A stretch of 64,000 bases of DNA. It comes from Heliocidaris tuberculata. Its lineage: Eukaryota; Echinodermata; Echinoidea; Camarodonta; Echinometridae. The stretch covers positions 7,925,033 to 7,989,032 of the forward strand of contig CM046847.1 in assembly GCA_025618425.1 (NCBI GenBank), written 5' to 3'. A model generated the notes under the pieces. It ran no database searches. It saw nothing but the letters and a program-made list of their open reading frames with translations, and was not told where the DNA came from. Position numbers and translations under genes: made by a program. Of the stretch, positions 24,772 to 35,372 are shown piece by piece. The stretch's first letter is position 1; every line of letters begins with the position of its first letter.

Positions 24772-25062
24772 CAGCACCTGTCTGCAGACTTGATCCAAAT
24801 GGATTCAACTACAGGGGAAACCTAAATCAGACACTGTCGGGCCGCAACTGTCAACCATGGACCTCTCATGAGGTCCCACACATACACCACTCATCATATC
24901 ATGATTACTTCTCCGAGTGGGGGATTGGGGAACACAACTACTGCAGAAACCCAGTCGGTATGCATGGTATGCGGTTGACTGCTTGGTGCTACACCACTGA
25001 TCCTGAGATTATATGGGAGTATTGTGCTGTTGGAAACTGTGACCCAGAGTGTAATACTTCTG
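24772..25062 (+). CDS. Receptor exon: kringle domain
   Basis: Encodes a complete kringle. The first Cys is in APVCRLDP, followed by NYRGNLNQT, SGRNCQPW, NYCRNPVG, WCYTTDP, WEYCAV and GNCDPEC, giving the six kringle cysteines plus one more. Acceptor AG is at 24770-24771 or 24773-24774 (both leave phase 1). The donor is G|GTGTGT at 25063; an alternative phase 1 donor T|GTAATA lies at 25051. Kringles are disulfide-bonded protein and lipid binding modules, so an extracellular ligand-binding role is likely. Confidence 0.9.
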
Positions 25063-25581
25063 GTGTGTATATTATTGTGTAATGCAGTAGTGTGTCGGGA
25101 AGGGGTGGGGGGGGTCGGCAAGGGGCTTGTGCCTTAGATCAAACGGCAGTACAAGAAAAAAAAAAGGGGGGAGGGGAGAAGAGAGAGAGAAAGAGAGAGA
25201 GAGAGAGGAAAGGACATTGAGAAGGGAAAATAGTAAGGAAAAACGTGATATATTAGCTGGATCCACCGTACGCTGCTGCTTTAATGTGATTAGAATGAGT
25301 CTGTTTATGTGGTCTAATGGTCTAAATTGAAATCTCTGTCTCTCTCTTTGCTATTCTCCTTTTCACGAATATGCATGAACTAATAGGCTGACAGATCCAG
25401 CCAGAGTGGACCAGAGAGGACCATGCCAGCAATGATGAATCATCGATATGAGAAAATGATTATGCACTTGGGTGACTTAACAGATCAAGATCACACATTT
25501 TTTGTTTGTTACACGCAAGTATACATTTAGTTTTCAAAGTTTTGTTTTATTTTCCTCCTTAAATTATCCTGATTGTCAAAG
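25063..25581 (+). other. Intron, GA-rich
   Basis: Intron with a poly-G run (25103-25114) and a GA-rich purine tract (25150-25215). No other feature seen. Confidence 0.6.
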
Positions 25582-25821
25582 GTCTTGATGAGTGCCACAA
25601 CCTACCCCATGATGACTATGAGGGAGACGGTAATGCCGCACGGTACGACCTCAACTGTTCTGACTGGAGCTCCCCGATAACCAATAATAAACTGGACGAT
25701 GCTCTTGACGATCACAATCTCTGTGTTACCGAAGACTTCAACTGGTGTTTTACGGACAACACTGGATTACGACTGGGAGAACAAGCTAACGAGTCAACCT
25801 CTGCATCAAACGATTTTACAT
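25582..25821 (+). CDS. Receptor exon: degenerate kringle-like domain
   Basis: Starts after CAAAG; the split codon G|GT gives Gly, then LDECHNLPHDDYEGDG. It has kringle-like spacing: DEC, YEGDG, NCSDW, NLC, NWCFTDN. It lacks the W-x-Y-C block of a true kringle and is about 80 residues long. It ends in ACA T|GTAATG (phase 1); the last split codon with the next exon gives TGT, a Cys. Best read as a decayed or diverged kringle with one disulfide partner lost. Confidence 0.8.
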
Positions 25822-26279
25822 GTAATGTAACAGAAAATAGTTCTATATACACCAAATAGATACTTCATACTATAGAGATAACTCTTGGTTTGATTGTACA
25901 TGTATATCAGTTTGCACGTTGTAAATAAGTTTGCACGTTACGTGGATGGATCTGGGGTGCCGCGACCGAGCCCCTACAATTTAAAAGAAAGGGGAAGATT
26001 TGTTAAAGTCAGGTCAAAAATAAATATTGTCACGTCAGTGTTTTTTGTTGATGTTGTTTTTTTGCTCCTCCCTCTAGCTCCACTTTTCTAAGCGTGTATG
26101 AGAGGGCCGGTGCTCATTCTCTGTAACGTAAAGTAAAATGAGCGTTTGTTATTTCATCAAAAAGACAGACCAGGCACGCTGATTTTCTTCAGGTCTATTA
26201 CGTTTTGGTATTCATTATACAAGGACGGTGATGACGGGAACAATGTGAACATTATTTTGTTAAAGTCAAAATGCCCCAA

Positions 26280-26345
26280 AGTAACACTAGTGTAACAGTG
26301 GTGTAGCCATGATGAAGGGGGGGGGGGGGGGTTCCAAAAATACAG
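26280..26345. repeat. Intronic poly-G dispersed repeat fragment
   Basis: CAGTGGTGTAGCCATGATGAAG plus a G-run, related to the GTGGCGTA family. The rest of the 25822-26413 intron shows nothing else. Confidence 0.5.
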
Positions 26346-26413
26346 GAATTTGCCAATATATAAATACTGTACTATAGTCATGACAGAATCAATATGTCCG
26401 TGTTTATATCCAG

Positions 26414-26785
26414 GTATGATTAATAAAGTCTCTCTAAAGACTACCGACGAAATCAAAGTAGGAGAACACAATGACCTAACCTTTAACGTCAACGTGACTT
26501 TCTCTGTCGAAGAGGGGTTCATCGACAATAACGTTTTCACACTCGAGGCCATGGTCATCCAAGATGACCCAAAAGATGCAGCAAATAAGTGGAGTTTTAC
26601 TAAAGGTGGTGACATGACGGCCGATGTACATCAGGGTGACTTCAGCATGGAAATACATATGAAGTGCGGTCAGAAAAGTTTTGGACGCAGAATATTTTGT
26701 GTTGATGTCTTTGCGCGGAGCTACTTTACTTATCTTCTAAATAAAACAACAGCTGGGCAGAGATGCATAGGTGTACCATGCGAGG
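26414..26785 (+). CDS. Receptor exon: unnamed Cys-rich module, copy 1
   Basis: A single phase 1/1 exon (acceptor CCAG at 26413, donor GTAAGT at 26786) of about 124 residues that I cannot assign to a named family. Begins MINKVSLKTTDEIKVGE, has alternating hydrophobic residues typical of a beta-sandwich (LTFNVNVTFSV), NxT/S sites, W in NKWSFT, then FCVDVFARSYF and ends TTAGQRCIGVPC. Homologous copies lie at 30470-30856 and 33322-33726 and share FCxxVF, GQRC-like and VxC. Probably an Ig/FN3-like extracellular module. Confidence 0.85.
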
Positions 26786-27720
26786 GTAAGTAGTTCATTC
26801 TTGGACTATTTTGGAGTCCTTACTTTAAACCATACCAGTCAGTTGGGGGGGGGGGGGGTAATGTACCTGAACAGCCCCGCTTGGCATCCACACTTTATTA
26901 TATTGATTATTTTATCTGGACCTCGTAGGGGGCTTGGGGGAGGGGGTCTACCCTTTCTGGAAAAGTCACTTCTAAACGGGCAATACTTTATAATAATGAT
27001 ATACTATATGGATGATGATATTATTTCAAAATATAACGTTTAGTTCTGGTTGAGAAATGGTTTCATATAATCGTATTTAATTTTCATATAATGTGTCCTA
27101 AAAGATATGATACATTATACCACCAAGCTGCGGATTCAGAGAGAGCGATCAAACCTGTGCTTTCACGCTCTACATTGCAGCCACGTGCAAATGTTGAATA
27201 TCATGCGAAATCGCAGCTACTGTCTTATATCATAATGAATGATGATAATGATAATATAACGTACCTTCGCAAGTGGCGTATCTACGGGCGGCACGTGGAG
27301 AGGGGTGAAAATATAAAGCAAAAGAGAGAAAGGAAAAGAGGAGAAAATGATAATCCTTAAGGATTATGCGCCCCCGATCCGCCGGGTAAATGCATTAGAA
27401 ATATATCTTGGGGGAGTTTAAAATATTTTCTAAAGGTCGGCCGCTTTGCTCTCTCGCATAAGCATGCTGCTCCAGGATCTCGTTAGTTTGCGCCCCTAAA
27501 TACTGTAAGTTTTTAAATAGCGAGTTTAAAGGGTTAAAAAAGTGGAAAATAAAAATGATTCTCCTTGTGATGTGATTCTCGTTGCTTTGCTTGATATCCT
27601 GTAAGTTTCATCAGCCTATTGTTAAATATTTGATTGTCAATTGCGCCTTAATTTAATTACATGAAATTCTTAGTGTTTCCGCGACAATTCTTTCATTGCC
27701 ACTTTATCCGACATATACAG
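26786..27720 (+). other. Intron with dispersed repeat
   Basis: A poly-G run at 26845-26857. At 27270-27500 there is a GTGGCGTATCTACGGGCGGCA element of the poly-G family, including the complement of the GCGAGGGAGCAAA word. Nothing coding. Confidence 0.5.
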
Positions 27721-27887
27721 GCACCAAAGGCTCACCATGGCATGCTCTTGGTATGGAGAGTGGGAAGATAACTGATTCTGCAATCACAGCAAGCAGCGAA
27801 AACGATGTCTACTCTAGGGCTTGTGCTCGTTTGAAAAAGAACTTTTCATGGCTACCCAACTTATCCAGTGAAACTTCATGGATTCAG
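27721..27887 (+). CDS. Receptor exon: F5/8C discoidin domain, part 1
   Basis: The first split codon (G|GC) links module 1 to TKGSPWHALGMESGKITD, the N-terminal signature of F5/8 type C domains, followed by ITASSEND and ARL. Ends in SSETSWIQ with a phase 0 donor CAG|GTCACT. The WIQ continues as VDLSYP in the next exon, reconstituting the family's WIQVDL core. Discoidin domains bind lipid headgroups, glycans or collagens. Confidence 0.9.
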
Positions 27888-28533
27888 GTCACTAGATCAT
27901 GTAGATAAAGCTGAAGAAATTGCAACTAAACTTGTGTTTCTATCTTCAATAATCATATAACGGGATTTGAAGACATAATGTTACTCAACTTCGACAATTT
28001 CCAAATAATTTAGACCTTGACTATGTTGTTCGTCACAAGCATTTGAGGCAATATTATTTAAAGAAAAATACATTAATTTTTTAAAGATATCACTTAATCT
28101 CATAATAGGGCCTTTTCATACCCCCATCTCTCTCTCCCCCCTTTCTTTGCTGTTTAATCGTGAACCATTTAAATTTCATCCCATTGGGGATGATTGCAGT
28201 ATTTTTTTTTTTTTACCTATTTGCTAATTATCATTTCTGGTAATTGATACCCTTTGTAATTTTTTCAATACTGAAATTTAGATAAGGCTAAAATTTATTG
28301 AAAATGAATTGACTGTTTGATTCCCTCGTCCTTTTCTATATTTTGTTCGAGGCGTCTTATGGTAATACTTACAATTGGTCTTATGACATGAATGCCCCCT
28401 AGCCCTTCGTCTCAACAGACCTTAACTGAAGCCTAATTATGGACCACGGAGCTAAAAGGACGTAGGGCCAATACATAGGACAATGTACGCAAAGACTATT
28501 TTTCACCCCTTGTTTTGGTGTTTCTGTTATCAG

Positions 28534-28683
28534 GTTGATCTCTCATATCCAAACATAATCGTTGGTATAGCAACACAAGGAGGACATGGCGCTAATAAGT
28601 TTGGTTGGGTTACTTCGTATATGGTCGGCTGTGGTACAAACAACACGACGTTCGACAATGTCTCATCACAATATGGTTCAAAA
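28534..28683 (+). CDS. Receptor exon: F5/8C discoidin domain, part 2
   Basis: A phase 0/0 exon beginning VDLSYPNIIVGIATQGG and continuing FGWVTSYMVGCG, the central strands of the discoidin fold (canonical VxGIATQG and WVTxYxV). Acceptor TATCAG, donor AAA|GTGAGT. An unusual Cys follows MVG. Confidence 0.9.
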
Positions 28684-29314
28684 GTGAGTTGCTTGTCAGT
28701 GAATCCAAAAAAGGGTATAAAATAACAGGAAACAGTATGTATGGATTGTACATTAAATGTTTAGAAGAAGGTGTGAAACTACACATTCAAAATCTTCTTA
28801 AGACGATATTAGCGAAGTCGGTCATTTCTGCCTGGGGAAGGGGGGGGGGGGGGGGGGGAGGGAGGGAGGATTGGAGGACAATCAGTTATTCAATAGCCCA
28901 TACATATCAAATGTTTTGTCCATCGAGTGTTTTCAAATAACTCGACCAGGATACAGAGTACACACTGGGGGTATATAGTAAACGAGACTGACATCCCACA
29001 AGACTGGCCGCCACAAGACCAGCCCACAACACCGATATGTCGGTCTCGTGGCTCTTCTGACAACTTTTTAAAGGGTTCACCAGACTGCCATTGTCACTGT
29101 CATGGACTGCAGGTCTCGTGGGCGTTCGGTCCACTGGGAGGTCCCACACACTGGATTTCTCATCTATCTAGTGGAAGTTATTAAATTGCTGATCATTTCC
29201 AAATTGATGTGACGTATTTAATTATCTATTTGTACATGAATCATCGTTTTCCACATTCAGTAATGCAATTACATATCAAATAAGATACTATATATCTTTT
29301 TACCGCACTCACAG
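28684..29314 (+). other. Intron, nothing recognised
   Basis: A poly-G block at 28839-28866. The open frames at 28907-29184 on both strands show no domain. The segment 28950-29170 has GTCTCGTGG words in both orientations, perhaps a decayed foldback repeat. Confidence 0.4.
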
Positions 29315-29462
29315 ATATTCCGTGGAAACTGCGATTCGGACACCATCCGCTACAACCAGGTTAAACCCAGCATTCCATGTCGTTTCATTCGGATTTACAT
29401 TAACGAATGGCATAACTACACCGCCATGAGGTTTGAAATTTATGGAAATGCCAGGCCTAAAC
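29315..29462 (+). CDS. Receptor exon: F5/8C discoidin domain, part 3
   Basis: Phase 0 in, phase 1 out. Reads IFRGNCDSDTIRYNQ, then IPCRFIRIYINEW and AMRFEIYGNARPK, matching the C-terminal third of discoidin domains (IFxGNxDxDT, ARYIRI-like, LRxEIYG-like). Completes a domain of about 155 residues. Donor C|GTAAGT. Confidence 0.9.
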
Positions 29463-29624
29463 GTAAGTCCACATTTTTTTCTTCCCTTTTATGTGTCTCA
29501 AATATGTTCAATCATATTTCAAAATATAATTTTTAAGAAATTGTTATTATAATGCTTACATCGATGGGTAAGTCCAATTAGGTATCATTCATAATTTTTA
29601 CAAGCATTACGGAATGGTATTATG

Positions 29625-30040
29625 CGTTGTAAACATAAATCTAGTCGAACCTGTCGAACCAAAGATCGTGGGTTCGAATCCACCCCGGGCGGATGACTGA
29701 AGCCTGCGTTGTGTGTTAAAATGCCCTTCCCTTGTTTCATAATTATAGACACAGGCTATGTTACAGTGGAAAACACTCTGTCCCTCGCATAGGACGTTAA
29801 CTGGAGGCCCCGTGTAGAGGACAGTCACCGCCTTTGCACGTTAAGAACTCACTGCACTATTCGAATAAGAGTAGGGGGAATCCCCGGTGTAGTGGTACAC
29901 CTGCACATCCAAATCAGTTATATCGGGAGGAGAGACCTAAGTGTTACAGTAATTCAGTTCGCTTTTCCCCTCCCAGGCACAGGTGACGCCAAATACTTAA
30001 TAATAATAATAATAATAATGATAATAATAATAATAATAAA
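29625..30040 (+). repeat. tRNA-derived SINE with (TAA)n tail
   Basis: B-box GTGGGTTCGAATCCA at 29668-29682, then a body containing CATAGGACGTTAACTGGAGG and GCACGTTAAGAACTCACTGC, then TTAATAATAATAATAA (29997-30040). This layout is usual for SINEs of marine invertebrates. Inserted in the receptor intron. Confidence 0.65.
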
Positions 30041-30117
30041 TGGACATAAACATATTATTCTATTTGATATTTTGTGTCATCCATGATCTAAGAGGGCTAT
30101 CATTTCGAGAGAGACAT

Positions 30118-30250
30118 CAGTTTCATAAAACTTGTCATCAATGACAAGTTGCAATAACTGTTAAAAGCTACTGAAATCCTTGCATCTGATTGGCTGATAG
30201 CAAATTTGTAGGTAAAAGTCACTGACAAGACACTTGATAAAAAGCCCCCC
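30118..30250. mobile_element. Short MITE, relative of 48816-48951
   Basis: Contains TCAGTTTCATAAAACTTGTCATCAATGACAAGT at one side and GTAAAAGTCACTGACAAGACACTTGATAAAAAGCC at the other, plus CTGATTGGCTGA in the middle. The MITE at 48816-48951 has the same ends and centre. The right end runs into a C-tract (30245-30263). Confidence 0.6.
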
Positions 30251-30469
30251 CCCCCCCCCCCCCAGATATACTGAAATTTTAGATGTGGTCGGCAACGTAA
30301 TAATATATGGGACTCAATAGCTTGGACTTGCCCCAGTAGTAACTCTTCATGCATAAATGATTGTCCAAAGTTTACCGCGGTGTGTCGAACTATTGATGCA
30401 CAGCACAAGCTATGTGATTAATGTTAGAGCAATACGTTTTAATCATTCTCTCATCTTATATTTTGACAG

Positions 30470-30856
30470 GTTTAATCAAAAACCCATATCTTAGTCTAAC
30501 AGCCCAAACTATTCGAGAAGGAGAACGTACTAACATCACTTTTGACGCCAGCGTTGAGCTTGACCACAGTTTGGTTTCAAATTACATGTACCTTGATTGC
30601 AACGTCACAATGAAAGCCCGAATCATCTTTAAAGGGCTCATGGACGCAGAAAAAGAGTGGAATTTTACGAGAGCGGCAGACATCGGGAACACTACGATGA
30701 ACTTCGTGAATAACAACATGGAAATCGATTTAAGGGGTGGTCCGTCATGTGGACAGCACAAACGATTTTGTATTGAGGTATTTCTCTACAATTCAGCATT
30801 GGATCTAGGAGAAGGAATTACTACTGGTCAGAGGTGTGACTATGTTCAGTGTCAGA
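30470..30856 (+). CDS. Receptor exon: unnamed Cys-rich module, copy 2
   Basis: A phase 1/1 exon (acceptor GACAG, donor A|GTAAGT), about 129 residues. Shared pattern with copy 1: LSLTAQTIREGE against VSLKTTDEIKVGE near the start, NITFDASVEL, EWNFTRA against KWSFTKG, MEID, KRFCIEVF, and TTGQRCDYVQC at the end. It has extra cysteines (YLDCNV, PSCGQ) and several N-glycosylation sequons. Confidence 0.85.
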
Positions 30857-30880
30857 GTAAGTAGCCCTATATTTAGTTAA

Positions 30881-31455
30881 AGAAGAATGAAACCCTGGGG
30901 AAAATCATTTTTAATAAAAAGAGAGGATAGAGAGATTGAAGCAATTAAAAAAAAAGTTCCATCAAAATCGGTTAAGAAATGAGAAAGTTATGAAAGTTTG
31001 AAAAGTCTCAATGTACTTTCTATGGCGATCCTCAAATTGGCAATGTTGCTTCAAAGTAACAGGTTTAGTAGTACAACTCTCCATATATGTTTTGTACACA
31101 AAATTTCATATTTTCCCCATTATCTCTCAAGGTGCAGCTTGTCTCCTTCTTAGCTCAAGATATATCATGTGGAAATCTATTTGACAAAACATAATTATGT
31201 TGAGTTAACAAAAAGACAAGCATCATCTTTAGAAATAATGGAGAAAATATGAAATTTTGTGTACAAAACAGAGAGTTGTACTACTAAACCTGTCACTTTG
31301 AAGCAACATTGCCAATTTGAGGATCGCCATAGAAAGTATATTGAGACTTTTCAAACTTTCATAACTTTCTCATTTCTTAACCGATTTTTTAAAATTGCTT
31401 CTCTCTATCCTCTCTTTTTATTAAAAATGATTTTCCCCCAGGGTTTCATTCTCCT
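30881..31455. mobile_element. TTAA-flanked foldback element (piggyBac-type MITE)
   Basis: A 575-bp element whose arms of about 240 bp are near-perfect inverted repeats (AGAAGAATGAAACCCTGGGG on the left, complement on the right). TTAA lies exactly outside both ends (30877-30880, 31456-31459), the target-site signature of piggyBac-type elements. No coding capacity. It inserted only 20 bp past the donor site of the module 2 exon. Confidence 0.85.
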
Positions 31456-31929
31456 TTAATAAGGTTCTTCATGTATTAATTAATATCCCGAATGAAATTG
31501 CATTCGTATACCCTTTTCAAATTGGACTGTGCGTAATGCCTCAAAAAATGTACCGGTATATCGAAAATTGAACATCAACGTAGTTCCTCGTATAGTAGTG
31601 GCTCACGCCATGGTTAGGTTATAGCAAATAAATGTTTTCATGCAAAATGTGGAAACGATGTAGCATCCTTTCAGCTTAATTTAAATCATTCCCTTAGTGT
31701 GTTGTTCATCACTGTAATGAAATAAAGAGTTATAATATGTTTATTTGCATTTTACAACTCTAATCAGGTTTTTGGTATTTCTATTTGTCAAATATTTTAT
31801 CCATGTTTCCCCCAATAGCGGATGGGGAATTTTGATGTCATAGGCATACCAACTTTATTATTATTATTTGTTTTACAATGTAAAAATTCTGTTTTATCTT
31901 AAGAGATGTGTTTGGCGATGTTGAGAGTA

Positions 31930-32410
31930 AAGGGGCTTTCACACCGGGCCTGCGTAGAGTTGCGTAGTGCGGCGTATCAACTATGCCGAGCTTACGCTGC
32001 CCTACGCTGTGCCTACGCTGGCCTACGTGGCAATACGCCGAAGGACGCAAAGGGGTAAGTGAGATGGACGCAAAAAATTAAACATGTTTAATTTTTTGGC
32101 GTACTTTCGGCGTAGAGCACTGGGCGCAGAAAGTACGCAGTTTTTACACAAGTCTACGCAAGTCTACGCAACGCTACGCAACACTACGCTACTGTACGCC
32201 ATTCCTACGCAATAGTACGCTACCCTACGCCGACGAAAAGTCCGTTGAGGCTGGTGTAGTGTTACGTATGTGTTACGTTACCATACGCCATGGTACGCCA
32301 GCCTATTATGCATAACCTACGCAGGGACTACGCCGATCCTGCGCGTAATTTCGACGTACTCGGTACGTCGCACAAGGCAACTCGACGCAGGCCCGGTATG
32401 AAAGGGGCTT
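31930..32410. mobile_element. TIR element filled with CTACGC repeats
   Basis: Left AAAGGGGCTTTCACACCGGG with GCCTGCGTAGAGTTGC pairs with GCAACTCGACGCAGGC and CCGGTATGAAAGGGGCTT on the right. The interior is dominated by degenerate CTACGCN/GCGTAG tandem words in both orientations (e.g. 31990-32030, 32150-32235). No frame. Looks like a hAT-type MITE, but class is inferred. Confidence 0.7.
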
Positions 32411-32429
32411 ATAAAGATGACAGTAAAAG

Positions 32430-32940
32430 GAGTTTTTTTTTTTTTTTTTTTTTTTTTTTCATTCACCTATGATTTTAAACGACGATGATCATTTTTAGTT
32501 TTTGTGTAAATATTTTGATTTTTTCAAATCTGAAATCCCAGTCGTTAGAGGGGTTGATTTTGTAAAAAGTGGCTAGAGATGAATATGAAACAAATGAGAA
32601 AAAAACCCGTATATTCCAAAGGTTTGTCCCTACTAAGCACGGAAAGAAGCATTATTAAGTTCTTTTTTGAAAATGAGTGCCTTCGCATACCTTCAAGAGA
32701 TTCATAAATTTAGTACGCCTAAAACATTTTTCCTCTCGGTTATTTGTAATAAACTTTCTCCTTATGATTTCAGTTCCTCTTAATAGCACATATGTATCAA
32801 CCTCGTCTTTGAAAAGATATGCAAATTATGTGAATTACATTGCCGTGAACATTACATCTCGCTTGAACTGGAATCTGACAACTCTCAGTCAGTGGTACAT
32901 CCAAATTTCTATGTTTTATTTAAAGAAATGTGCTTGTTGA
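32430..32940 (+). pseudogene. Truncated duplicate of the module 3 exon with its upstream intron
   Basis: A tandem copy of about 32965-33475. The intronic parts match (GTTAGAGGGGTTGATT with GTTAGAGGGATTGGTC; CGTATATTCCAAA in both; CCTTCAAGAGA in both). The exon part starts at 32774 after TTTCAG and reads PLNSTYVSTSS then LNWNLTTLSQWYIQ, against PLKSTDVSISPS and FNWNLTTLNQWYIQ in the intact copy. It breaks off near 32915 (LKKCAC, stop at 32938) without a donor, lacking the last two thirds of the module. A dying exon, or conceivably an alternative terminal exon giving a short secreted form. Confidence 0.75.
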
Positions 32941-33321
32941 GGTTATAGGAGTGAAATGACAATAAAGAGAGCTTTTTCATTCACACAGGATTTTTAAAAA
33001 CGAAGATCACCTTGAGCTTTCGTGCATCACTTTTTTTTCTATTTGTCAAAATATGAAATTCCAGTTGTTAGAGGGATTGGTCGAGTAGAAAGTGGCTAGG
33101 GATGAGAATGAGACAAGTTAGAAAACCCCTCGTATATTCCAAACTTTCAACATTTTGTTCCTGCAAAGCATGTAAAGAGGCACTATACAATCTTTCTAAA
33201 TTGAAAATGAGTGCGTTAATTGGTTTACCTTCAAGAGAATCATGAATTTAGAACCCTCAAACATTTTTTTTTCTCTCTCTCTCTCAGTTAATTGTAGTAC
33301 CATTTTCTCCTATTCTTTTAG

Positions 33322-33726
33322 GTCCTCTCAAAAGCACAGATGTATCCATATCACCGTCAGTGATATCTGGAAACGCTGTGAATAACATCACCGTGAACTT
33401 TTCATCTCACTTCAACTGGAATCTGACAACTCTCAATCAGTGGTACATACAACTAAATATGTCCTACCGTCACGAGCATACGAGGAATTACTTATGCCTT
33501 GAAACTAAGTCTTTCAACTTGACCCGTTATGGATCTTCAGCTGACCAGTCACTGGATAAAGTAGTCCTTAGCGTTGTCCATTCCTGTTCGCTCTCGCGTG
33601 GCTCTTCGGCGTGTGAACTTGGCAAATTAGAATTCTGCATAATTATACTTCTGGCACGGGTAACTGCAAATAATAATTCATTCATCGATCGCGGGGAAAT
33701 ACATTGCATTGATGTCACCTGTCCAA
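33322..33726 (+). CDS. Receptor exon: unnamed Cys-rich module, copy 3
   Basis: A phase 1/1 exon (acceptor TTTTAG, donor A|GTAAGT), about 134 residues. It begins PLKSTDVSISPSVISGN with NITVNFSSHF, has W in NQWYIQLNM, then LEFCIIIL and ends GEIHCIDVTCPS, matching the C-terminal FC-x-V and C-x-x-V-x-C pattern of modules 1 and 2. The most diverged copy, with several extra Cys (NYLC, HSC, SACE). The split codon with module 2 gives Ser (QS|PLKS). Confidence 0.85.
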
Positions 33727-34165
33727 GTAAGTTCATATATTAAGTGAATGCATGAATAAATGAATGAACGAACGAAATTCATTACCATTTTCAACAAAAT
33801 ATGAAAAGGACTTATTAATAAAAGGTATGTTGATAATTTTATTGGAAACCAAAAATAACAAAAAATTGTTAGATGAAAATTGTGCCCTGAAAATATATGA
33901 TACATTTATAATGTCAACACCACAATGCGTACATTGAAATCATCACTAAAATATAAACAAGTTATGTGTTACATGTCAAAATATCTGAATTCAAGAGAGG
34001 GAAATGAGGAGAGATGGAGACAGAGAAACAGAGCGGGAGAGAGAGAGAGGGGGGGGGGGCGGGTAAGATTTGCCAAGACATAATAAAAGTTAGTATCTTT
34101 ATTTGTTAACATTGATGTTTTCTACTACTCGGCTCTTCGATGATGCTATCATTTAATATTATCAG

Positions 34166-34335
34166 CTTCAGATGAGATGGAAAGCTTAGACTATAGGCCT
34201 GAAGTGACATCTAGTATACCAATCCCAACTCCACCATGGGGTATGACATCGCTTACACGAATTCCACATCTAACACGAGATGTCACGTCACCTACGAAAC
34301 CTACAGTGAATGGACAATCTCTTCCAGACATTGTG
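34166..34335 (+). CDS. Receptor exon: Ser/Thr/Pro stalk
   Basis: Phase 1 in (T|CT gives Thr), phase 0 out (GTG|GTAAGC). About 56 residues rich in Thr, Ser and Pro (VTSSIPIPTPPWG, TRDVTSPTKPTV) with no cysteines, as expected for an O-glycosylated spacer between the ectodomain modules and the GAIN domain. Confidence 0.75.
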
Positions 34336-34654
34336 GTAAGCATTGGTTTTTAACAGACCAGTTCACTATAAACCTTATTCGACTTTTTTGTTTTGCATAC
34401 TTTTATAACTAAACTCTCAACGACTGAAACTTGCTTTTGACTGCCCGACATAGTAGTTGAATTATGCAAGGTGGATTCTATCTTTCTTAATTGAAACTGA
34501 ATTGAACTGAATTGAATAATTCGTCAACAAGCTTTCTGGAGGAAACACCCATGAATTTGAATACGATAGTAAACATGATGTATCTATTGCTTTTAAATTG
34601 ACCGTTACACACGAAGCATCGTTTATTATTTACATAGCCCAGCTCACACGAAGC

Positions 34655-35372
34655 GTCATTTCTTATGCGTCAGTACCTGCGCTAATCGAGCCTGTGAGGG
34701 CAAGTAACCCATTCCCCAGTTATAGGTAACAGATAGTTTTGGGAAGCCCTCAAAAACTTTTCGTGAGATTTCTTTGATTTTACTTAATAAACAGCAGGGT
34801 ACTAACATAACTAAGATGCTGTGAAGTTTTTTTCCTCCTCAAGTGAAATATTTATCGAATGAGAGGTGAATAGTAATAAAAATCCCTGGCCCCCAAAAGA
34901 GGGGATGTAAATTAAAACAACGGCCACATCACACACTACTTACACGAGGATTGCTGTGTGTGTAGAATACGCTACACATAGTGCGAAGCGCTGGGTTTAT
35001 TGTGCGGGGAACCTTCGGGTGGATATGGTCTTAGCGTGAGGCATTGAAAAGCCGTTACCAAGCGTTTCTTACAGATATTTACACTAAAATTTGTTCGAAA
35101 TCGTGAATGGAATTTTAAATAATCTCGTACATGTGTCTTATGATAAAAGGAGAATAGTATGTGACTATTTCAGATAAGTTTCTTGCCAGTATGATTTTTG
35201 CTACCGAGACTGTTTATATATGAGCTTTAAGTGTATTGTTTGCACTGTTCACTTTGCAATCACTTTAAACGATAATCATGACGCACATAAGACCGTACTT
35301 TTAATAACTGCTTTCACAGGCTCGATTAGCGCATGGAATGACGCAATCGAAATGGCGCCTATAGTGTGAGCC
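34655..35372. mobile_element. TIR element (AGCTCACAC...GTGTGAGC) with a nested repeat
   Basis: Termini AGCTCACACGAAGCGTCATT and GCGCTAATCGAGCCTGTGAG at the left pair with CTCGATTAGCGC, AATGACGCAAT and GTGTGAGCCG at the right. Inside sits the inverted copy of the 4080-4540 repeat (34722-35182), a later insertion. A related TIR element lies at 39988-40612. Confidence 0.7.

Noticed and set aside
28907..29184. Frames of 80-85 residues on both strands within the discoidin intron
   Set aside because: The discoidin domain is complete without them; no domain features; repeat-like sequence.
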